This document shows, in pieces, positions 49,074-58,043 of a stretch of DNA of 64,000 bases. A program made the position numbers and the translations under genes. Within the stretch, counting starts at the first letter, position 1, and each line of letters begins with the position of its first letter. The stretch comes from Microbacterium sp. JZ31 (GTDB taxonomy: Bacteria; Actinomycetota; Actinomycetes; Actinomycetales; Microbacteriaceae): positions 2,356,001 to 2,420,000 of the forward strand of contig NZ_CP017661.1 in the NCBI RefSeq assembly GCF_016805985.1, written 5' to 3'. The notes below the pieces were generated by a model that saw only the letters and a list, made by a program, of their open reading frames with translations, ran no database searches and was not told the DNA's origin.

Positions 49074-50878
49074 TGACCGCGATCGCCGAGCGCATCGCCC
49101 TCGTCGAGCGCCCCGCGCCGCGCGTCTCGACCGTCGTCTCCTACGCCGTCATCATCGGCATCCTCGCGGCCGGCATCTGGTCGGTCGTCGCGCTCGACTA
49201 CAGCATGCAGAGCCTCGAGGCGACATCCGGCAACATCCAGCGCTTCCTGGGCATGGCCCTGCCGATGCAGTGGCCGGGCTTCGAGGTCTACGCCACGGTC
49301 GGCGCCGGCGGCGTGAAGACGTTCACGTCCGAGTGGGTCGGCATGGAGCCGGTCTGGGAGATCCTGCAGGCCGTCGTCATCACGCTCGCGCTGGTGATCG
49401 CGGCCACGGCGCTCTCGGCGCTGCTGTCGATCCCCGTCGCCTACGGCGCCGCGCGCAACACCTCCCCCGGCCCGATCGTCATGGCCGTCTGCCGCGGCAT
49501 CGGGGTCCTCGCCCGCGCGATCCCCGACATCGCCTTCGTGGTGTTCTTCGCCTTCCTGTGGTTCAACTCGGGCGCCCTGCCCGCGATCGTGGCGATCGCG
49601 CTGCACTCGATCGGCATGATCTCGAAGATGTTCGCCGACGCCATCGAGCAGATCGACGAGGGCCCGCGACTGGCGATCCGGTCCGCGGGCGGATCCAAGG
49701 CCCAGGAGTTCTGGATCGGCGTGGTCCCGCAGGCGCTCCCCGCCTGGATCGCCGTGGCACTGCATCGCGCGGACATCAACCTGCGCGGCACGGTCATCCT
49801 GGGTGTCGTGGGCGTGGCCGGCCTCGGCCTCGAGCTCGACGAGGCGCTGCACGCGGGCCCGTCGGGCATGCGCCGCGTCATCCCGCTCGTGATCATCATC
49901 ATCGCGCTGTGCCTCGCGTTCGAGATCATCTCGTCGCTGCTGCGGGCCCGGCTGCTGGGCGTGAAACCCACCGGGAAGGGCGCGGGCGCCGCGATCGCGC
50001 GCGCGATCGCCAAGCGCACGGGTTCGGCCCTGACCGGCCCGACCCGCCCCGATGCCGTGGCCCAGCGCCACGAGCGCGTCGAGGCCGCCATGCACCGGCC
50101 GTGGGACCGCGGACGCATCACGTCGACCGTCGGCATCTGGCTCGGCATCGCGATCGTCGTGGGGTCGTTCCTCTACGCCCAGCCCGACGTGCTGAAGATC
50201 TTCGCGCCCCAGTGGGACCAGGTCCACAACCCCGCTCTCGACCGCGCCGTGTGGCCGCTGTCGTTCGGCAGCCGCGACTGGGCCGACGTGATCGGCGCCG
50301 TGCTCACGACCGTGCAGGTCGCGTTCGCCGCGACCCTCCTCGCGACGGTCATCTCGGCGGTCATCGGTCCGCTGTCGGCGCGCAACGTCGCGCCGGCGCC
50401 GTGGGTGCGCAACACGTTCCGCGGCATCACGATCTTCCTGCGCGCGATCCCCGACCTCGTGGTGGCGATCCTGTTCATCATCGCGACCGGCTTCGGGCCG
50501 CAGGCCGGCGCGCTCGCACTGGGCATCGGCGGCGTGGGCCTGCTCGGCAAGCTCATCGGCGACTCAATGGAGGAGGTGCCGAACGGCCCCGAGCGCGCGG
50601 TCTCGGCGGCGGGCGGCAGCCGCGCACAGGTGTTCTTCTCCTCGACCGTGCCCATGTCGGTGCCCGCGCTCGTCAGCCACCTGATGTACGTGCTCGACCA
50701 CAACATCCGCTCCGCGACCCTGCTGGGCGTCGTCGGCGCGGGCGGCATCGGCTTCCTGCTCCTCAACGCGCTGCAGGGACGTCACTTCGACCAGGTGCTG
50801 TCGTTCCTCATCGTGATCGTCGCCATGGTCGTGATCGTCGAGGGCGCGTCCGTGCTGATCCGCCGCGCTCTGAAGTGA
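49073..50878 (+). CDS. phnE: Phosphonate ABC transporter permease, two PhnE halves fused
   Basis: 601 residues, twice the usual PhnE length. Two permease domains lie in tandem (about 25-310 and 345-601), each with its own EAA-like loop: GPRLAIRSAGGSKAQEF in the first and GPERAVSAAGGSRAQVF in the second. One chain can thus supply the whole membrane channel. ATG at 49073 overlaps the phnC stop; a GTG one codon earlier is possible. Confidence 0.94.
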   Translation: MTAIAERIALVERPAPRVSTVVSYAVIIGILAAGIWSVVALDYSMQSLEATSGNIQRFLGMALPMQWPGFEVYATVGAGGVKTFTSEWVGMEPVWEILQAVVITLALVIAATALSALLSIPVAYGAARNTSPGPIVMAVCRGIGVLARAIPDIAFVVFFAFLWFNSGALPAIVAIALHSIGMISKMFADAIEQIDEGPRLAIRSAGGSKAQEFWIGVVPQALPAWIAVALHRADINLRGTVILGVVGVAGLGLELDEALHAGPSGMRRVIPLVIIIIALCLAFEIISSLLRARLLGVKPTGKGAGAAIARAIAKRTGSALTGPTRPDAVAQRHERVEAAMHRPWDRGRITSTVGIWLGIAIVVGSFLYAQPDVLKIFAPQWDQVHNPALDRAVWPLSFGSRDWADVIGAVLTTVQVAFAATLLATVISAVIGPLSARNVAPAPWVRNTFRGITIFLRAIPDLVVAILFIIATGFGPQAGALALGIGGVGLLGKLIGDSMEEVPNGPERAVSAAGGSRAQVFFSSTVPMSVPALVSHLMYVLDHNIRSATLLGVVGAGGIGFLLLNALQGRHFDQVLSFLIVIVAMVVIVEGASVLIRRALK

Positions 50879-51954
50879 TGGCGGAGCGCTACGACCTGGC
50901 GGTCGTCGGGGCCGGCATCGTCGGCCTCGGCCACGCCGCCGCCGCCATGGAGCGCGGGCTGAAGGTGGTCGTCGTCGACCGGGCGACCGCCGTCACGGGC
51001 GCGACCGTGCGCAACTTCGGCCACATCGGCACGTCGGCGCACGCGGGAGAGGCGCGGGAGTACGCCGAGCGCGCCCGCGAGCTGTGGCTGCGCTACGCGC
51101 CGCGCGCGGGCTTCTGGCTGCGCGAGCCCGGCACCCTCGTCGTCGCGCGCACCGAGGAGGAGCGCGCGGTGCTCGCCGAGGCGGGCGAGGGCGTGGCGCT
51201 CACGGGCGAGGAGGTCATGCACCGCGTGCCGGTCACCGGCGCGGTCGCGGGGGCCCACCTGCCCCGCGACGTGCAGGTCGATCCCCGCAGCGCGGCGCCG
51301 GCGCTCGCCGGCTATCTGCAGCGCCGCGGGGTGGAGTTCCGCTGGCGCACCGCGGCGCTCGGCGTCGAGCCGGGCGTCCTGCACACGAGCCGCGGCGAGA
51401 TCGCCGCCTCCGCCATCGTGCTCGCGGTGAACTTCGACGTCGACCACCTGTTCCCCGAGATCGCCGAGCAGCACGGGATCGTCCGGTGCGGGCTCGACAT
51501 GATGCTCGCCGACGGCGTGGGACTCGGGATCCCGCTGCTCACCGGGTCGTCGATGCTGCGCTACTCGGCGTTCGCCGGCACCCGCGCGGCCGCCGCGCTG
51601 CGCCGGCGCTTCGAGACCGACGCTCCGGAGATCCTGACGCGCGACGTGAACCAGATGTACACCGAGCGGCCCGACGGCACGCTCGTGGTGGGCGACACGC
51701 ACTACCGCGGCACCACCGTCACGCCGTTCCAGGACGAGGCGGCGTTCGAGCTGCTCACACGGCTCGCCCGCGAGCTGTTCGACGGCAAGGCGATCCGGAT
51801 CCGTCAGCGCTGGCAGGGCGTCTACGCATCGGCTCCGCAGGACTTCCTGCGCGCGGCCCCGATGGACGGCGTGCGGGTCGTCTCGGTCACGACCGGCATC
51901 GGCATGACGACCGGCCTCGGACTCGCCGAGTCGGTCGTCGACGAGCTGTTCTGA
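50878..51954 (+). CDS. FAD-dependent oxidoreductase of a phosphonate cluster (HpnW/TIGR03364-like)
   Basis: 358 residues, DAO family. Dinucleotide-binding DLAVVGAGIVGLGHAAAA at the N-terminus; TVRNFGHIGTSAHAGEA follows where glycine/sarcosine oxidase relatives bind flavin and substrate; VTTGIGMTTGLGLAESVVDE closes the fold. I recall the TIGR03364 clade as associated with phosphonate transport genes, and the ATGA coupling to phnE here fits. It may oxidise an aminophosphonate, but the reaction is not shown by sequence. Confidence 0.82.
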   Translation: MAERYDLAVVGAGIVGLGHAAAAMERGLKVVVVDRATAVTGATVRNFGHIGTSAHAGEAREYAERARELWLRYAPRAGFWLREPGTLVVARTEEERAVLAEAGEGVALTGEEVMHRVPVTGAVAGAHLPRDVQVDPRSAAPALAGYLQRRGVEFRWRTAALGVEPGVLHTSRGEIAASAIVLAVNFDVDHLFPEIAEQHGIVRCGLDMMLADGVGLGIPLLTGSSMLRYSAFAGTRAAAALRRRFETDAPEILTRDVNQMYTERPDGTLVVGDTHYRGTTVTPFQDEAAFELLTRLARELFDGKAIRIRQRWQGVYASAPQDFLRAAPMDGVRVVSVTTGIGMTTGLGLAESVVDELF

Positions 51955-51970
51955 CGGGAGGGACCCGCCC

Positions 51971-52708
51971 TTGACCGCTCCGCGGTACCGGGATGTGGCG
52001 GCGGCGATCGCGCAGAGCATCGCCGACGGGGACGTGCCCATCGGCGCCGCGCTGCCCGGCGAGCATCGCCTCGCCGCGGTGCACGGCGTGGCGCGCGGCA
52101 CCGTGCGCAGTGCGCTGGCCCTGCTGGCGCGGCGCGGCGTGCTCGAGCCGCGCCGCGGCGCCGGCTGGATCGTGCAGTCCGCGTCGCTCACGCACGGCCT
52201 GTCGGGCTTCGGATCCTTCGCATCGTGGGCCCGCGCACGCGGCCTCACGCCGTCCGGTCTCGTCGTGGCCGAGACGACGGCGCCCGCGACCGGCGACGAG
52301 GCGCGTCTGCTGAGCGTCGGAGCGGGCGCGGATGTCCTGCGGATCACCCGGCTGCGGGCGCTCGACGGCCAGACGGTGATGATCGAGCGCAGCTGCTACC
52401 CCGCGCACGTGGCGTCGGCCGTGGCGGGGCTCCCCCGCGACACGCCGTCGTACGCCGCCGTGCTGGCCGACGCCGGATTCGCGGAGGAGTTCGGCTCGCA
52501 CCGCATCGACGCCGTCGCCGCCTCGGGCGAGGACGCCCGCCTGCTGGGCGTGCGCCGGTCCAGTCCGCTGCTGCGCGTGAAGCGCCAGGCCTTCGCGCGC
52601 GACGGCCGCCCCATCGACCTCAGCGAGGACCGCTATCTCCCCGGCACGGTGGCCTTCGAGGCCCGGGCGAGCGCGTCCTCCGGCGCCTTCGGGCGCATCC
52701 TCGGCTGA
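51971..52708 (+). CDS. GntR/HutC family regulator (PhnF-like)
   Basis: 245 residues from a TTG supported by GGAGG 9 bases upstream. N-terminal winged HTH (GAALPGEHRLAAVHGVARGTVRSA) and a UTRA effector domain (VLRITRLRALDGQTVMIE, LRVKRQAFARDGRPIDL). Last gene after phnDCE and the oxidoreductase, so probably a local repressor sensing the imported phosphonate or a product. Confidence 0.9.
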   Translation: MTAPRYRDVAAAIAQSIADGDVPIGAALPGEHRLAAVHGVARGTVRSALALLARRGVLEPRRGAGWIVQSASLTHGLSGFGSFASWARARGLTPSGLVVAETTAPATGDEARLLSVGAGADVLRITRLRALDGQTVMIERSCYPAHVASAVAGLPRDTPSYAAVLADAGFAEEFGSHRIDAVAASGEDARLLGVRRSSPLLRVKRQAFARDGRPIDLSEDRYLPGTVAFEARASASSGAFGRILG

Positions 52709-52810
52709 GCACCCGCGGGCACGTCAGCCCGCCCGCGAGACCGCCGTCCTGGACAGGTGTGCACACCCGTCCCCGCGGATTCCGGCCGCGCGGCGCCCCG
52801 GTCGCGCGGC

Positions 52811-52839
52811 GTTGCCTGCGCGTTCACCCGGCGTTCCCC
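52811..52839 (+). promoter_or_regulatory. PHO box-like direct repeats upstream of the metallophosphoesterase
   Basis: Units GTTGCCTGCGC, GTTCACCCGGC and GTTCCCC start at 52811, 52822 and 52833, an 11-nt register like the box before phnD. The core GTTCACC is exact in the middle unit. Confidence 0.55.
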
Positions 52840-52899
52840 GTCGGCTCGAAGACTCGGCGCGGCGCTCTCACCCGCGCGCCCTTCGGAAAGGAACCAGCG

Positions 52900-55125
52900 A
52901 TGTCCTCCGCACACTCCCCCGCACGGCCCCGCGCCCGCCGGGCACTGCTCGGTGCGCTCACGGCCGCCGTGCTCGTCGCGAGCCCCGCCGTCCCGGCCCT
53001 CGCCACCGACGCGCTGCCCGCGGCCCCCGCCACGACCGCCGCCGCCTCCGGATCGACCCTCGCCGTCGCGGACCGCGAGCTGATCGAGGGCGAGCCGCTC
53101 GTCGTCGAGTGGGCGACGGACCGGCCGCATGCCCTCAACTGGGTGGGCGTCTACCCGACGTCGGCCGGCACCCCGGACGGCAGCCCCGGCTCCACGCAGT
53201 GGCAGTACACGCCCGGCGCGTCCGGCACCGTCACGTTCGAGGGCCTGCCCGCCGGCGACTGGAGCGTCTACCTGCTCGCGCAGGACGGCTACGCCCAGCT
53301 CGCCGCGCCCGTCTCGTTCACGATCTCGGCCGACCCCGACCGGCCGCAGCCGGGCGATCCCGACGCGCCGGTCGACATCGACCCCGTGGTCACGGACAAC
53401 GCCACCGATGAGGTCCTCGCGCGCGAGGGCTTCGGCGCCGACGGCGCGACCGGCTGGGCCGTGACGTTCGACGAGGCGATGGCGGCCGCGGGTGCGGACG
53501 CGCACCGCGGCTGGACGTTCACCACGCGCACCGAGTGGACCGCGGGCATCGACGAGATGCGCACGCGCTTCGCCCGCGCGCAGGACACGATCGCGGTCGC
53601 CGATCCCCAGCAGTTCGGCGACCTGCCGTTCGACGCGACGCTGACCGGCGCGCCCGTGCCGGTGGCCGGTCTCGGAGCCGTGCGCCTCACGTTCGACAGC
53701 CACTACCGCGGCGCCCCGGATCAGGCCGGCGTCGTGGAGGTCAGCTTCGACGGCGGCGAGCGCACGCAGGTCCTCCGCCTCGACTCGACGACGGTCGCCG
53801 ACGGCTACGACGCCCGCCGCATGAACGAGGCGCAGGACGTCACGGTCGAGGTGCCCGCGGGCGCCGAGCAGGCTGTGTTCTCGTGGCGCCTCACGGGCGA
53901 CGCGTCGTCCCGGTACTGGGCGATCGACTCCGTCGCCGTCCATGAGGTCATCGTCGACGCCGAAGGCGCATCGACGCAGGCGTGGGTGATGAGCGACATC
54001 CAGGGGCACCCCGAGGACTGGCAGCACGCGCTCGGCGACTACGCCCGGCTCGCGCCGGAGGCCGACGGCATGCTGCTCGTCGGCGACCAGGTCAACTCGG
54101 GCACCGCGGCCGAGTGGGACGAGATCTACGCCGTCATGGACGCGACGGCCGGCATCCGGCCCCGTCAGACCATCGCGGCGATCGGCAACCACGAGCGGTA
54201 CGCCGCGGGCGGGTTCGACGCCAACCGCGACCGCTTCCTCGCGTTCGCACAGCGCGACCGGGTGTGGGACGAGTACGTGCTCGAGGGTCCCGGCGGCGAC
54301 GTGCCCGTCATCGTCCTGGGGCAGGAGTTCGCCTCGCCCTCTGACGTCGCGATGAGCGACGCGCAGGTGGCGTTCCTCGAGGAGCGGCTCGCGCACTGGA
54401 CCGCGCTCGACAAGCAGGTCGTGGTGATGACGCACTTCCCGCTCGGCGACACCGTGTCGGCCTCGTGGATCCCGCACTACCACGAGCACCACAAGATGAA
54501 CGACCGCCTGACGAGCATCCTCGGCAACTACCCCAACGCCGTCGTGTTCAGCGGCCACACGCACTACCCCGCCGAGCTCGGCGACTGGGCCGTGCAGCGC
54601 CGCACCGCGGACGGCCACCCCGACGGCTTCTGGGCGGTCAACACGCTCGCGATGCACGTCGAGTGGGATGCGCGCGGCGAGGACACGGCGGACATCAGCG
54701 AGGTCGTCACGCGCGACATCGACCAGGGCCTGCTGCTCGACGCGTACGCCGACCGCCTCGTGGTGAAGGCGTACGACTTCGCGGCGGACGAGCAGCTGCG
54801 CGAGGTGATGATCCCGAACCCGCTCGTGGCCAGCGAGACCGTCGCGGCCCCGGCCGTCGAGGCCGGCGAGCCGCGGATCGTCTCGACGCACCGCCTCGGC
54901 ATCAAGCCCGGTGCGAAGCTGACGGTGGACGAGGGCGAGTGGACCGAGGGGGCGACGTTCCGCTACCAGTGGCTGGCCGACGGCACGCCGATCCGGGGCG
55001 CGACGAGCGAGCAGTTCCACCTGACCGGTTCGTGGAAGGGGCGCGACATCTCGGTGCGCGTCACGGGCGAGGTCGACGGCCTGCTGCCCGCGACCGCGGA
55101 GTCCGAGCCGGTGCGGATCCGCTGA
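52900..55125 (+). CDS. Secreted calcineurin-like metallophosphoesterase
   Basis: 741 residues. Twin-Arg-like basic start (RPRARRALLG) and signal peptide cut near 45. An Ig/fibronectin-like domain (about 50-150), a beta domain (about 165-355), then the phosphoesterase: SDIQGH, GDQVNS, GNHE, MTHFP and GHTHYP supply the metal ligands. A C-terminal Ig-like domain (about 660-741) follows. It probably frees phosphate from organic esters outside the cell. GGAAAGGAA precedes the ATG, and PHO box-like repeats lie upstream. Confidence 0.93.
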   Translation: MSSAHSPARPRARRALLGALTAAVLVASPAVPALATDALPAAPATTAAASGSTLAVADRELIEGEPLVVEWATDRPHALNWVGVYPTSAGTPDGSPGSTQWQYTPGASGTVTFEGLPAGDWSVYLLAQDGYAQLAAPVSFTISADPDRPQPGDPDAPVDIDPVVTDNATDEVLAREGFGADGATGWAVTFDEAMAAAGADAHRGWTFTTRTEWTAGIDEMRTRFARAQDTIAVADPQQFGDLPFDATLTGAPVPVAGLGAVRLTFDSHYRGAPDQAGVVEVSFDGGERTQVLRLDSTTVADGYDARRMNEAQDVTVEVPAGAEQAVFSWRLTGDASSRYWAIDSVAVHEVIVDAEGASTQAWVMSDIQGHPEDWQHALGDYARLAPEADGMLLVGDQVNSGTAAEWDEIYAVMDATAGIRPRQTIAAIGNHERYAAGGFDANRDRFLAFAQRDRVWDEYVLEGPGGDVPVIVLGQEFASPSDVAMSDAQVAFLEERLAHWTALDKQVVVMTHFPLGDTVSASWIPHYHEHHKMNDRLTSILGNYPNAVVFSGHTHYPAELGDWAVQRRTADGHPDGFWAVNTLAMHVEWDARGEDTADISEVVTRDIDQGLLLDAYADRLVVKAYDFAADEQLREVMIPNPLVASETVAAPAVEAGEPRIVSTHRLGIKPGAKLTVDEGEWTEGATFRYQWLADGTPIRGATSEQFHLTGSWKGRDISVRVTGEVDGLLPATAESEPVRIR

Positions 55126-55130
55126 TCCCG

Positions 55131-55177
55131 GACGACGGAGGGCACGGGGCGATCACCGCCCCGTGCCCTCCGTCGTC
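55131..55177 (+). terminator. Strong terminator between convergent genes
   Basis: A perfect 21-bp stem (GACGACGGAGGGCACGGGGCG and its complement) around a 5-nt loop, 5 bases after the phosphoesterase stop and before the convergent GNAT gene. Likely works both ways. Confidence 0.9.
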
Positions 55178-55208
55178 TCCCGGGTTGCGCAGGCCGCGTG
55201 ACGGGGCG

Positions 55209-55832
55209 TCAGCCCTCGCCGAAGATCCGCTTCAGGATGCCGGTCTTCTTCTTCGGATTCAGCTGCTTCTGCAGGTAGACGGTGCCGAGCCAGCGGTCGA
55301 ACTTGTAGCCGACCTTGCCCATCCTGCCCACCTCGACGAAGCCGAGCTTCTCGTGCAGCGCGATCGATCCCTCGGCGCCCTTGTCGCTGATCACGGCGAC
55401 GAGCTGACGCAGGCCGATCTCCTCGCACGCCGCGATGAGCGCCTCGAGCAGCGCGCGGCCCAGTCCCTTGCCCGCCGCCGCCTGCCCCAGATAGATCGAG
55501 TTCTCGACCGTGTACCGGAAGGCCGACTTCCCCGCCCACGGCGACACGAGCGCGTAGCCCAGCACCTGACCGGTCGGGCCGACGGCCACGAGGAACGGCA
55601 GCCCGAGCTTCTGCAGGTGCTCGAACTTCTCGCGCCACCGCTTCTGCGTCCACGGCTTCTCGTCGAACGTCACGACGGAGTTGCGCACGTAGTAGTTGTA
55701 GATCTCGCGGATGTCGGGGATGTCCGCGAGCGTCGCGGGGCGGATCGTGTACGAGAACGGCCGCTCGGGCTCGGGCTGCCTGCGCAGGTGGCGCGGCAGC
55801 ACGCGGCGCTTCTGGTACTCCTCCTCCAGCAT
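55209..55832 (-). CDS. GNAT acetyltransferase, phosphinothricin acetyltransferase-like
   Basis: 207 residues. The core starts YTIRPATLADIPDIREIYNYYV and includes VVTFDEKPWTQKRW and acetyl-CoA loop AAAGKGLGRALLEALI, matching the PAT/MddA branch that acetylates amino-acid-like amines such as methionine sulfoximine. It has a basic 25-residue N-terminal extension and a Lys-rich tail, both unusual. Actual substrate unknown. Confidence 0.85.
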   Translation of the reverse strand: MLEEEYQKRRVLPRHLRRQPEPERPFSYTIRPATLADIPDIREIYNYYVRNSVVTFDEKPWTQKRWREKFEHLQKLGLPFLVAVGPTGQVLGYALVSPWAGKSAFRYTVENSIYLGQAAAGKGLGRALLEALIAACEEIGLRQLVAVISDKGAEGSIALHEKLGFVEVGRMGKVGYKFDRWLGTVYLQKQLNPKKKTGILKRIFGEG

Positions 55833-55841
55833 GCGCCCAGC

Positions 55842-56558
55842 CTACGGCCGCGCCGGGATGCGCCAGTCGACGGGCGCCGCGCCCTGCTGCTCGAGCAGCG
55901 CGTTGACGCGCGAGAACGGCCGCGAGCCGAAGAACCCGCGGCTCGCCGACAGCGGCGACGGATGCGCGGACTCCACCCACGGCACCCCGCCGTCCGCGCC
56001 GGACGACTGCAGCAGCGGCTTGAGCCCCGCCGCGTCGCGCCCCCACAGGATCGCCACGAGCGGCCCGCCGCGCGCGACGAGCGTCCGGATGGCGTGCTCG
56101 GTCACGCGCTCCCAGCCCCAGCCGCGGTGGGACGCGGGGGCGCCGGGCCGCACCGTGAGCACGCGGTTGAGCAGCATGACGCCCTGGTCGCTCCACGCCG
56201 ACAGGTCCCCGTGCGGCGCCGGCTCGATGCCGAGGTCGTCCCGCAGCTCCCGGTAGATGTTGACGAGGCTGCGCGGCAGCGGGCGCACGTGCTCCTCGAC
56301 CGCGAACGACAGCCCGATCGGATGTCCCGGCGTGGGATAAGGATCCTGTCCGACGATCAGCACGCGCACGTCCGCGAGCGGCCGCTGGAACGCCCGCAGC
56401 ACCCGGTCCCCCGCGGGCAGGTAGCCGTGCCCGGCCGAGACCTCGCCGCGCAGGCGCTCGCCGAGCGAGGCGATGTCCCCCGCGACCGGCGCGAGCGCCT
56501 CGGCCCAGCCGGCGTCCATCAGCCCCGCCGCGGCGAGCTCGGGCAGCGTCTTGGCCAT
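55842..56558 (-). CDS. ung: Uracil-DNA glycosylase
   Basis: 238 residues, family 1 UDG. Catalytic Asp72 in [10 protein letters not shown] and the [18 protein letters not shown] loop that inserts into DNA are both intact. Removes uracil from DNA to start base-excision repair. ATG at 56558 with GAGGGG upstream; 32 bases after the phosphoribosyltransferase gene. Confidence 0.97.
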   Translation of the reverse strand: MAKTLPELAAAGLMDAGWAEALAPVAGDIASLGERLRGEVSAGHGYLPAGDRVLRAFQRPLADVRVLIVGQDPYPTPGHPIGLSFAVEEHVRPLPRSLVNIYRELRDDLGIEPAPHGDLSAWSDQGVMLLNRVLTVRPGAPASHRGWGWERVTEHAIRTLVARGGPLVAILWGRDAAGLKPLLQSSGADGGVPWVESAHPSPLSASRGFFGSRPFSRVNALLEQQGAAPVDWRIPARP

Positions 56559-56590
56559 GTGCCCCTCGTCCCCCGTCGTGGGCGTCGCGT

Positions 56591-57097
56591 TCAGGCGGAC
56601 GCCTCGAGCCCCGCGTCCTCCTCGCGGACGGTGCCCTTCCACGACCACGGGAAGTCGATCCAGAGGTCCGTCGCCTTCCAGGCGTAGTCGGGCTCGATGA
56701 TCGTCGTGGGCTTGGTGTAGATGGTGACGGAGCGGACGTCCGCGCCCTGGGCCTTCAGCAGGTTCACCGCGAGGGCGAGCGTGCGGCCCGAGTCGGCGAC
56801 GTCGTCGACGAGCAGCACGCGCCGGCCGCCCAGGTACGCCATGTCGAGCTCGGGCGGCAGGACCTCGGGCGCGTCCAGCACCGTGCCGATGCCGGTGTAG
56901 AACTCGACGTTCAGCGCGCCGCAGTTCTTGGCGCCGAGGCCGTAGGCGATGGCTCCCGCGGGCAGCAGCCCGCCGCGCGCGATCGCCACGACGACCTCCG
57001 GCTCGAATCCGTCGTCCAGGATGCGCCGCGCGAGGTCGCGCGTGGCCTCGCCGAAGCCGTCCCACGTGAGGTGCTCGCGGATGTGGGTGTCTGCCAC
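56591..57097 (-). CDS. Phosphoribosyltransferase (purine type)
   Basis: 168 residues, GTG start with AAGGGAA upstream. The PRPP loop [14 protein letters not shown] is clear, with [13 protein letters not shown] before it. Length and layout fit xanthine/guanine or hypoxanthine salvage enzymes, but the base specificity cannot be read. Confidence 0.88.
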   Translation of the reverse strand: MADTHIREHLTWDGFGEATRDLARRILDDGFEPEVVVAIARGGLLPAGAIAYGLGAKNCGALNVEFYTGIGTVLDAPEVLPPELDMAYLGGRRVLLVDDVADSGRTLALAVNLLKAQGADVRSVTIYTKPTTIIEPDYAWKATDLWIDFPWSWKGTVREEDAGLEASA

Positions 57098-57114
57098 AGT
57101 GGTTCCCTTCGTCG

Positions 57115-57909
57115 TCAGTCGCGCGGCTTCAGCGGGCCGCGGGCCAGGAGGTGCTGCGCCGACTGCGCGACGGGGCGCATCGTCACGAGATCCAGGTTGA
57201 CGTGACGGGGCGCGTTCAGCGCGTACGCGATCACGTCGGCGACGTCCTCCGCGAGCAGCGGCCCGTCGACGCCCTCGTACAGCGCGTCGGCGGCGGCGGC
57301 GTCGCCCACGCGGTTGAGGGTGAACTCCTCGGTGTGCACCATCCCCGGCGCGATCTCGATCACGCGGACGGGCTCGCCGTTCAGCTCCTGACGGAGGGCG
57401 TGCACGAGCATCGCCTCACCCGCCTTCGCGGCGTTGTAGCCACCCCCGCCGGGGTACGCGACCTGCGACGCGGTCGACGTCACGAACAGCGTGTCGGCGT
57501 GCGACGCACCCGACCGGATCGCCTCGCGCAGCTGCGGGAGCAGGGCCCGCACGAGACGCTGACCCGAGAGCACGTTGACCTCGTACATCCAGGTCCAGTC
57601 GTCCGGATCGCCGTCCTCGACGCGGTCCGTGCCGCGCGCGCCGCCTGCCACGTGCACGAGCGCGTGGAGGCCGCCCGTCGCCGCGACGTGCGCCGCGAGC
57701 GCGTCGACGTCGGCCTGCGACGTGAGGTCGGCCGCGAACACGGCGGCGCCCGTCTCCTGCGCGAGGGCCTCGAGGCGCTCGGCCCGGCGCGCGACGCCGA
57801 GCACGTCCCATCCGGATGCCCGCAGGGCCCGCACCGCGGCGGCGCCGATCCCCGAGCTCGCTCCCGTCACGACCGCGCGCTTCACCGCGCCTGCTTGGGT
57901 GTCTGCCAC
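57115..57909 (-). CDS. SDR family NAD(P)-dependent oxidoreductase
   Basis: 264 residues from the GTG at 57909; upstream in-frame GTG at 57951 lacks a ribosome site. Cofactor site [14 protein letters not shown]; active-site Ser in [21 protein letters not shown] with Tyr and Lys. Begins with the same MADT as the next gene, from an identical GTGGCAGACACC start region. Close to YdfG-type 3-hydroxy acid dehydrogenases; substrate unknown. Confidence 0.9.
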   Translation of the reverse strand: MADTQAGAVKRAVVTGASSGIGAAAVRALRASGWDVLGVARRAERLEALAQETGAAVFAADLTSQADVDALAAHVAATGGLHALVHVAGGARGTDRVEDGDPDDWTWMYEVNVLSGQRLVRALLPQLREAIRSGASHADTLFVTSTASQVAYPGGGGYNAAKAGEAMLVHALRQELNGEPVRVIEIAPGMVHTEEFTLNRVGDAAAADALYEGVDGPLLAEDVADVIAYALNAPRHVNLDLVTMRPVAQSAQHLLARGPLKPRD

Positions 57910-57963
57910 CTCTCCACCGTACCCGGGCACGCGCGGCCAATATGACGTCACGTGTCCGTTCGA

Positions 57964-57992
57964 TTGCCCGCCCAGGGCGGCGGACGTAACGT
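57964..57992 (+). promoter_or_regulatory. Candidate metY promoter
   Basis: TTGCCC (57964-57969) and TAACGT (57987-57992) with a 17-base spacer, about 50 bases before the metY ATG. The -10 lies inside a GACGT-A-ACGTC palindrome (57983-57993), and TGACGTCA occurs 33 bases further up (57943-57950), so a regulator may bind here. No SAM riboswitch fits the short leader. Confidence 0.55.
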
Positions 57993-58043
57993 CTCTGCAA
58001 GGCCTCGCATGGCCGCCGACTTCACCCCGGACCGGAGGTTCCC

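Noticed and set aside
49270..51954. Plus-strand frame of 894 codons over phnE
   Set aside because: The front part is a +1 shadow of phnE; only the stretch from 50878 is the oxidoreductase.
57999..58043. Possible SAM or cobalamin riboswitch before metY
   Set aside because: The leader after the candidate -10 is about 45 bases, too short, and shows no conserved core.
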